Assembly: GCA_011375465.1 (NCBI GenBank)
Contig: DRZV01000127.1
Location: forward strand, 1-5,288
Direction: 5' to 3'
Length of the DNA: 5,288 nucleotides
DNA from: Neomoorella mulderi
GTDB taxonomy: Bacteria > Bacillota > DSM-521 > Neomoorellales > Neomoorellaceae
Part shown: one piece after another, positions 1-5,288 of the stretch
Position numbering within the stretch: the stretch's first letter is position 1
How the letters are laid out: every line of letters begins with the position of its first letter
Position numbers and translations under genes: made by a program
Notes under the pieces: generated by a model
What the model was told of the DNA's origin: nothing
What the model saw: the letters and a program-made list of their open reading frames with translations, nothing else
Database searches by the model: none

Positions 1-2
1 AC

Positions 3-1447
3 TACATCCAGAAAAAATCAGGGGTAAAGATACATCTAGAAGAAAGCGGCAGCCTTGCCGCGGTGGAAAAGATATCGGGAGGTCAGCACCCTTACAATGC
101 CCTCTGGATCCCCAATGGGTTTTACCTGGAGGCCTTCCGTTCAGAGATAAAGAATCCCCCTCTGGTGATGGAGAAGATCTTCATGAGCCCGGTGACGGTG
201 GGGGTCAGGAGGGATCTGGCTGAGCGGTTTGGGTGGCTGGGACCCGAGGGTTTGGCCCGGGAGGACCTCTCCTGGAATGACATAAGGGAGAAGGCCGTCA
301 GGGGGGAGCTTCAGCTGTATATGACCCACATGCACACCTCCAATTCTGGAGCCCTGGCCTCCCTGGCACTGGCCCATAGCCTCCTGGGCAAGGCCGACCC
401 GCTTACCCTGGAGGACTGGGATAACCCACAGCTTGTGAAGGGCATGGAAGAATTCTTTGCCCAGGGGATCAAGAAGACCGCCGGATCCAGCGGTTGGTTG
501 GCGGATGTCTTCTGGGAAGAGAAGGGAGAGGCTATAGTCAACTACGAGAATGTCCTGGCCGAGCTCAATCTCAAAGGGGCTGGGTTGGTGCTGATCTATC
601 CCCGGGAAGGGGTATTTGTGGCCGGTTATCCCTTCTACCTCCTGAAGGAAGAGAAGAGGGCGGATTACGAGAAGATATTAGCGGTTCTCAAATCTCCTGA
701 ATTTCAGAAAAAGGCCATGGAGCTCACCCAGAGGAGGCTCCTGCACGGCAATATACCCTTAAACCTCAAGGGGGGTATAGATGCCCAGAGGGTGATTTAC
801 ACCCTTTCCTTACCCCAAGGAGGGAAGGGTGTTGAAACGGGCCATAGACGTGTATCTGGAACAGGTAAAAAAGCCTTCCCATGTGATTTTTGTGGTGGAC
901 ATAAGCGGCTCCATGGCGGGGGAGAGAATAGAGGAAGTGCGCCGGAGCCTGTTAAACCTGCTGGGGGACGACCTCAGCTTTACCGGGCAGCTGGCCCGAT
1001 TCACCCGCAAGGATACGGTGACCTTTATCCCCTTCAACCACCAGGTCTTCCCTCCCAAGACCTTCGTGGTGAACCGCCCCGAAGACATTGAGGCCATGCG
1101 CCGGTACGTGGAAACGGCCCTGTAGCCCGGTGGGGCTACGGCCATTTACAGCGCCTTGGCCAAGTCCTTGGAAGTGGTACCCCAGGACGAAAGGGTTTAC
1201 GCCTCTATCGTATTGTTTACCGACGGGGAAAACAACACAGGGGCATAGGGCCAAAAGAGTTCAAGGAAATCTACCAGAATTACTCCCGGCAGAAAAGGTC
1301 TGTCCCCATCTACCCCATACTATACTTTATGGGGAAGCCAGCCGCAGGCAGCTGGAGGAGATAGCCAAATTGAGCCATGGGAAGCTCTTCGACGCCAAGA
1401 AGTATCCTTTGGGGACAGTGTTTAAAGAGATCCGGGGGTATAACTGA
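3..1447 (+). CDS. Substrate-binding-like / VWA-domain fusion protein, 5'-partial, frameshifted
   Basis: The gene is open from the left edge, so its start and any signal peptide are missing. About 481 residues can be reconstructed. Residues 1 to about 270 resemble an extracellular substrate-binding fold (motifs NALWIPNGFYLEAF, THMHTSNSGAL, and a late LIYPREG segment). A VWA domain follows from about residue 290, with the MIDAS metal site visible: DISGS (898-912), a GGATAIY threonine (1138-1140) and TDG (1219-1227). Such proteins usually act outside the membrane and bind protein ligands through a divalent metal; the ligand here is unknown. Four defects interrupt it: an extra C in 813-816, TAG at 1123-1125, a missing G in 1240-1243, and a missing G in 1331-1334. 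Each single-base repair rejoins good VWA sequence, ending in EIRGYN. The stop overlaps the next start by one base. The domain calls are firm; the biological role is inferred. Confidence 0.85.
898..1227 (+). other. VWA MIDAS metal-binding motif set
   Basis: The three parts of a metal-ion-dependent adhesion site are present in order: D-I-S-G-S at 898-912, the threonine of GGATAIY at 1138-1140, and the aspartate of T-D-G at 1222-1224. All ligand residues of a canonical site are kept, so the domain is predicted to bind Mg2+ or Mn2+ once the interrupting TAG is read through or corrected. Confidence 0.8.
1123..1125 (+). other. In-frame TAG inside the VWA domain
   Basis: The frame is the same on both sides: VETAL, then TAG, then PGGATAIYSAL, which carries the MIDAS threonine. 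This is the only break in the window that is not a frame change. CAG (Gln) to TAG by one transition is the simplest explanation. Confidence 0.85.
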
Positions 1448-2053
1448 TGAAAATAGAGTTCTTTAAAACCTGGGCCGGCATATTCACCCTGGGGTTTTTC
1501 CTTTTGGGACTCCTGGTGGCTTTTTTCCTCTTTTCTGCCCTGCCCCTGATCCTGAGCTTTTTTGCCCTTATCCTTGGGGGTGGCCGGTTATCTTCTGGGC
1601 CTGTCCCTCTTTCCCCCGGAAAGGGAATACGCTGAGTGGGAGGAGATGAAAGAGTCGGCCAATGTGCAGGAGAGGCTGGCCTATCTCAAGGGCCTTGTGG
1701 GCCATCCCGGTTTGGACCAGACTTTGCGGGAACTCCTTTCCCAGATAACGGCCACCCTGGAGGCCCTCCTTCCCCAATCCGAGGGCATGAAATATACAGA
1801 GACCAGGTATACAGTGAGGCGCCTAATAATCCACGATCTGCCCGGGCTTTTGGATCCTTATCTCAGGCTATCCCCAGCCTCCCGGGAAGGGGCCAGACCC
1901 CAGTTGCTGGGGGCTTCACGGGATTTGGAGCGAGAGGTGAAGGATCTTCTGGCCACCATAGAAGCCAAAGACATGATAGAGCTGGAGAGGAAGGCGGTCT
2001 TTATAGCCAGAAAGTACCGCCATGACCTGCTGAAGGGGGGTTCTTCCCGTTGA
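1447..2053 (+). CDS. xpaC: XpaC-like membrane protein (5-bromo-4-chloroindolyl phosphate hydrolysis family), frameshifted
   Basis: The ATG overlaps the upstream TGA by one base (TGATG) and follows a G-run at 1434-1438, which suggests translational coupling. The reconstructed protein has about 201 residues, close to the size of Bacillus XpaC. Two hydrophobic helices lie at about residues 9-30 and 32-54, followed by a charged, mostly helical soluble part with the family-like segment RYTVRRLIIHDLPGLLDPY. The family was named from a dye-phosphate hydrolysis phenotype; no catalytic motif is visible, and a scaffold or regulatory role is as likely. XpaC homologues commonly lie next to telA, as here. 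One extra G in the run 1576-1580 breaks the gene within the second helix; removing it joins ALILG to VAGYLLG. The family call rests on size, topology, sequence character and neighbour. Confidence 0.78.
2033..2040 (+). promoter_or_regulatory. Ribosome binding site supporting a TTG start
   Basis: AAGGGGGG lies 9 bases before TTG 2050-2052, inside the end of the xpaC-like gene. It is the reason for choosing the TTG start, which is followed at once by a membrane-anchor sequence. Confidence 0.55.
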
Positions 2054-3133
2054 AACAGCGCTTGCCCTTTATCCTGGGACTGGCCATTTTGGTCCTCACC
2101 GGCATGTTGATATACCGCTTTTTAGGCGTGAGCAAGCTCAGGCAGCCTGTCACGGTTAAAGGTTATTTGATGGTAGCGAAAAGGGGGATTTTTTGCAGGA
2201 TCCCCAGGTGAAGGATATCTTGAGGCGGTGCCACGGCATACAATTAGAAGCAAAAAAAGCAGGAAGCCTGGAAATGGCCCAGCTGCCCCTGGAAGGAATA
2301 GATTTCCTCTGGCCTTCCTCCGAGGTGCCGGTTTCCTACATAGAGGAAAAATACGGCCCAGGGGTTAAGAAGAGCGCCGCTGTGGGTTATTCCCCCATGA
2401 TCGTGGCCACCTGGGAGCCCGTCTTTAGGATACTGGAAAAAAATGGCCTGATCAAGGTTAAGCAGGACATGTATATTTTAGACCTCCGCAGGTTTTTGCC
2501 GTTGACCCTGGAACAAAAAAATGGGAAGAACTCCCCGGAGGGGCGGAGCTATATCCAGTAAAGAGGACCGTGACCATAAAGACCACTGATCCGGTTAAAT
2601 CCAATTCGGGGATGCTCTTTTTGGCCCTCAGCGCCAACATCCTCAGCGGCAAAACCGTGGTTTCCCGGGAGGATATCCCTTCCATAAAAGATAAGATCCG
2701 CTTCATCTTCGACGTCCAGGGGTTTAAAAGCCGCACCACCTCCCTGCCCTGGGAGGACTATCTCAATAAAGGCCAGGGGAACACCCCCATGGTGTGGGCC
2801 TATGAAGCCCAGTTCATCAATTATGCCGCGGTTTACGGCACCCGGAGGGGGAACGATACCATGGTAATGCTTTATCCCGAGCCGGGCATCTGGTCCAATC
2901 ACGTCTTTATGAGCTTCAGCGAAAAGGGGAATCGGCTTTTAGAAGCCTTGCTCCAGGATCCCCAATTGCAGAAGAAGTTCAACGAATACGGATTTCGCAG
3001 CAACTATCAACAGGGCAATTATTTCCTGAGCTATTTCGGCCAGAAGGGAGTAACTCTCCCCGCCTCCTTCGACGAGGTGGCCTCCCTCCCCGATTACCAG
3101 ACCATGCTGGAGTTGCTGGAATTATTTAAATAG
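2050..3133 (+). CDS. Membrane-anchored substrate-binding-like protein, frameshifted
   Basis: Translation is placed at TTG 2050, which overlaps the previous stop (TTGA) and has a strong ribosome binding site. The reconstructed protein has about 361 residues. Residues 5-25 form one hydrophobic signal-anchor helix without a lipobox cysteine. The rest is a substrate-binding-like fold beginning VTVKGLFDGSEKGDFLQDP (GSEK at 2172-2183), then KAGSLEMA (2256-2279), a KSNSG segment (2600-2611), and MLYPEPG near the end. Several of these segments match the N-terminal half of the first gene in the operon, so the two are probably paralogues. Two frame breaks occur: one base missing around 2161-2164 (T-run) and one A missing in the run 2515-2521. 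No permease or ATPase accompanies it, so import is not indicated. The ligand is unknown. It is best regarded as an extracytoplasmic binding or sensing protein tied to TelA. Confidence 0.75.
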
Positions 3134-3142
3134 AAGGACGGA
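3134..3142 (+). promoter_or_regulatory. telA ribosome binding site
   Basis: AAGGACGGA starts directly after the previous stop (TAG 3131-3133) and sits just before ATG 3144. The 10-base gap between the genes holds only this site, so telA has no promoter of its own here and is read from the operon. Confidence 0.6.
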
Positions 3143-3143
3143 A

Positions 3144-4284
3144 ATGGCCATAGAGGTTTACACCCAGGTGAGCCAGATACGGGAAGAGGAACAGGCGGTT
3201 ATCCAGGAAGAAGCCCAAAAACTGGCTTTAAGGCTCAAGGAAGCCCCCAGGAGGAGGCAGAAGAGGTTATGGAGCGCCTGGCCCGTTTCGGGGAGGTGAC
3301 CCAGGCCCGGGCCGGGGAGACCCTGCAGCTGTTGCAGCGTCCAGTAAAGGATATGATGGCCGACAAGCACGGGACCATATCCAACGCCCTGCTGAGGCTG
3401 AGAAGTTCCGTGGACGAGATCAATCCCAATAACTTTTTTAAGCGGGGAGGCCTCAGCAACCTTTTCCATAAGATTTTGGGGAGCAACCCCATAACCAATT
3501 ACATCCGCAAGTACGAGTCTGTGGAGACCCACATCCGCAACACCATAGAGGCCTTAAGGCACGGCAGGGATGTACTGGAAGAAGACAGCATTGAACTGTT
3601 GCAGCTGCAGAAAAAGGCTCGCCAGCAGATAGAGGAACTGGAAAAGAGGATTTTGCTGGGGAATTATCTTTTGCAACGCCTGGAGGAGGAGAGAGCCAGG
3701 ACTTCCGAATGAAAACCGCAAGGCCATGAGAGAAAGGGTTATGGCCAAAGTAACCGTTAGGGTGCGCAACATGATGCAGATGGTGAACATCCTCCTCCTC
3801 CAGGCCATAGCCTCTGCCGATATCATACGGGACAACACGGACAAACTCAAAGAAGCGGTATTCAACGCTATCACCATGACCCAAAATGTGGTGACCATCA
3901 CCGCGGCCCTGCAGATGGCCATGGCCCATCAGAAGAAGGTGATAGAGGCGGTCAAGGGGGTAAACAAGGCTACAGAAGAAATGATCTTGGCCAAACGCGG
4001 CCCTGCTTAAGGAAAACACGGCGGAGACCACCAGGCTCCTGGAGGATCCAGCTATTGCGGTGGAAACCCTCCAGAAGGCCTTCGAAGACCTGATGGCAGC
4101 CCTGCAGACTTCCGAGGAGTCCAACCGCAGGATAATCGAGTCGGGCAAGGCCTTTATAGAGAAGATGGAGCAGTTGAACCAGGAGATGCGGGCCCGGCTG
4201 GAGGTCGTGGCTCCTACAGCGCTTTCTCCAGGCGAGACCCCGGCCTCTGTCTCAGGGGAGAAGGCGCCTTCTCTATGGGAATGA
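3144..4284 (+). CDS. telA: TelA-family toxic anion resistance protein, frameshifted
   Basis: The reconstructed protein has about 379 residues, a usual TelA/KlaA length (family PF05816). It is soluble, with no signal peptide, and almost wholly helical. Family-typical parts include SVDEINPNNFF, an ITNYIRKYESVETHI segment with following EALRHGRDVLEEDSIEL, a central long coiled-coil-like region, and NAALLKENTAET. The C-terminal tail (about the last 25 residues) is rich in Pro, Ser and Ala and probably disordered. TelA homologues are linked to tellurite resistance and to resistance against some envelope-active agents, but the biochemical activity is unknown. Three breaks occur: a missing C in 3244-3248, an extra base at 3708-3710 (removing one A gives TSDENRKAM) and an extra A in 3993-3995. 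All repair to continuous TelA sequence. It closes the operon and is followed by a terminator. Confidence 0.93.
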
Positions 4285-4298
4285 AAAAGGCAAAATTC

Positions 4299-4342
4299 CC
4301 GGGAAGGGCAGGCTGGTCCAGGGTTTCCTCCCGGATTTTTTT
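4299..4342 (+). terminator. Rho-independent terminator, probably bidirectional
   Basis: CCGGGA (4299-4304) pairs with TCCCGG (4329-4334), and the stem can extend by GG/CC past a one-base bulge. Seven T follow at 4336-4342 on the + strand, 15 bases after the telA stop. On the - strand the same stem is followed by a T-rich stretch (AATTTTGCCTTTTT, down to about 4284), so it could also stop serpin transcripts. The loop is rather long (about 20 bases). Confidence 0.65.
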
Positions 4343-4426
4343 CTATCCCTTCAGGCGCTCCTGGCCTTTGCCCTGTTGTCCTGGAAATCCAGCGAGGTTG
4401 AAGCTGGCTGCGGAAGCAGGCTGCCC
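4343..4426. other. Spacer between convergent genes, serpin 3' untranslated region
   Basis: These 84 bases lie between the terminator T-run and the serpin stop codon. I see no gene, repeat or clear second hairpin. They are probably the 3' untranslated part of the serpin message. Confidence 0.5.
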
Positions 4427-5288
4427 CTAGGAAGGATTGGCCATCCTGCCCATAAAGAGTATGCCCCCGGACTCCCTGTCCTGGATCAGGTAGAGGAAGG
4501 GGCGGTCGGCCCTGAAAACCTTTTCCTTCCTGAGGGCCGTGGACCTCATCATCATCCCGGTGGCTGCGGCCGCTTCCGTGCCCTTTTCGTCCACTTCCAC
4601 AAAGGATTTGTGCACCACCTCGTCGAGGCAGAGGTCTCTGGCTCCGGTCATACCGGAGAAATCGGCTTCCCCTCGGCGGAAGGCCAGGTTCAGGCCCATC
4701 TTCTGGAGCTCCCCCTTCAGGGAGCACCTCCCTTCGGTCCTGAATTTGGGCAGGTGAACTTTGACCTCTTCAGGGTGCATCTCCTTCTGCCATCGGTTCA
4801 AATTTTCAACTGACAGGGATTTTTCCACCGTTTCCAACTGCCCCTTCCGGGGAAGAATGATCAGCATGGAAAATATTTCCCCTTCGTAGGGCATCTCCAG
4901 GATCTGCAGGTTCTCGTTTTCCGAGTAGGGGAATCTGTCCTTCTGATGCATCAGGGGAACTTTAACCATCCAGCCCTGGAGGGTTTTAAACTCTTCTGTC
5001 TGGGTGTTTTCCGCGGGGAACCGCCTGACCCACTCCCCTTTGAAATAAACGGCGTTGGTAAGCACCAGCCGGGTGTCGGTTTTTATCATTCCCTGGAGGA
5101 TGAGGTCCTTTATCCTGCCTTTAGTCTGCTCTTCCACCCAGGAGTTGATCCTGCGGCAGGAGCCTGCCGGATCCCTGGAAAAGTCCGCGGGGATAGCCTT
5201 TGCTCCCATACTGCTCCTCTACTGTTTTTACGTATTCCGGCAGTAGCCCCAATCCCTCCTGCAGCCAGAGGGCATTGGCGGTGTGTAT
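4427..5288 (-). CDS. Serpin family protein (serine protease inhibitor), 5'-partial, frameshifted
   Basis: The C-terminal two thirds of a serpin are present, about 286 residues; the N-terminal third lies beyond the right edge, so export cannot be judged. Serpin landmarks in order are TANALWLQEG, an INSWVEEQTKGRI segment, LVLTNAVYFKGEW, EMPYEG followed by SMLIILP, VHLPKF, DEVVHKSFVEVDEKGTEAAAATG, and the closing DRPFLYLIQD and ILFMGRMANP. The hinge (GTEAAAATG) consists of small residues, as in inhibitory serpins that trap proteases by inserting the reactive loop into a beta-sheet. One extra base in the C-run 5205-5207 (G on the coding strand) breaks the frame: upstream codons read VKTVEEQYG and then pass to AKAIPADFS. 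The ATG at 5209 is therefore an artefact of the break, not a true start. The gene converges on the telA operon and no functional link is shown. Confidence 0.95.
4526..4588 (-). other. Serpin reactive centre loop
   Basis: Counting from the hinge glutamate (P17, codon 4586-4588), P15-P8 are G-T-E-A-A-A-A-T, and the loop continues GMMMRSTALRKEK. Simple counting puts P1 at Thr. The loop is two residues longer than that of alpha-1-antitrypsin between P17 and the conserved RPF/KPF motif, so Thr, Ala or Leu are all possible P1 residues. The target protease cannot be named. Confidence 0.7.

Noticed and set aside
829..1125. A separate small VWA protein starting at GTG 829
   Set aside because: The sequence before 829 continues sensibly in the same frame (KEGR) and joins the upstream binding domain after removing one C. 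It is the middle of a fusion protein, not a separate gene.
2515..2521. Programmed slippage on the A7 run
   Set aside because: A-runs can cause transcriptional slippage, but nine other breaks in C, G, T and short A runs need the same explanation, and another A7 run at 2252-2258 is in frame. A common technical cause is simpler.
3453..4727. A 424-codon open frame on the - strand, antisense to telA and overlapping the serpin in another frame
   Set aside because: Its translation is rich in Gly, Pro, Arg and Ser with no recognisable domain, and it runs against telA and in the wrong frame through the serpin. It is a by-product of moderately high GC codon usage.
4376..4813. Open frame on the + strand opposite the serpin
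   Set aside because: It is the complement of well-conserved serpin codons, has no ribosome site and no recognisable domain.
1..5288. tRNA, rRNA, CRISPR, insertion sequence or attachment-site repeats
   Set aside because: I found no repeated spacers, terminal inverted repeats, transposase-like sequence or tRNA-like cloverleaf on reading both strands. No operon promoter is visible because the operon begins upstream of the window.

Overview
The window is gene-dense bacterial DNA. It holds one co-directional four-gene operon on the + strand (positions 3-4284) and one convergent gene on the - strand (4427-5288). The operon encodes, in order, a substrate-binding-protein/von Willebrand factor A fusion (5' end outside the window), an XpaC-like membrane protein, a second membrane-anchored substrate-binding-like protein, and a TelA-family 'toxic anion resistance' protein. 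The - strand gene encodes a serpin, a serine-protease inhibitor family protein, whose N-terminus lies beyond the right edge. A hairpin with T-tracts on both sides separates the two units and probably terminates both.

The XpaC/TelA pairing, G-rich Shine-Dalgarno sequences, a TTG start, frequent ATA (Ile) and AGG (Arg) codons and moderately high GC suggest a Bacillota (Clostridia-like) organism, possibly thermophilic or anaerobic. Bacterial serpins are sporadic. The lineage is an inference and cannot be fixed from this window.

The striking property is that every gene is broken. I find ten single-base frame changes and one in-frame TAG, spread over all five genes. On each side of each break the protein reads as a normal family member. 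All ten frame changes can be repaired by adding or removing one base in a run of identical bases (C, G, A or T runs of about 2-8). That pattern fits homopolymer-length errors in the reads or assembly better than decay of five adjacent genes. The genes are therefore annotated as whole reconstructed CDSs with the breaks listed.

Functionally, the operon looks like an envelope-associated stress module. Two related extracytoplasmic binding-fold proteins (one carrying a metal-dependent VWA adhesion domain), a two-helix membrane protein and a cytoplasmic helical TelA protein are tightly coupled (1-nt overlap, 4-nt overlap, 10-nt gap). No ABC permease or ATPase is present, so the binding proteins may sense or scaffold rather than import. 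The serpin's link to this module is only positional.
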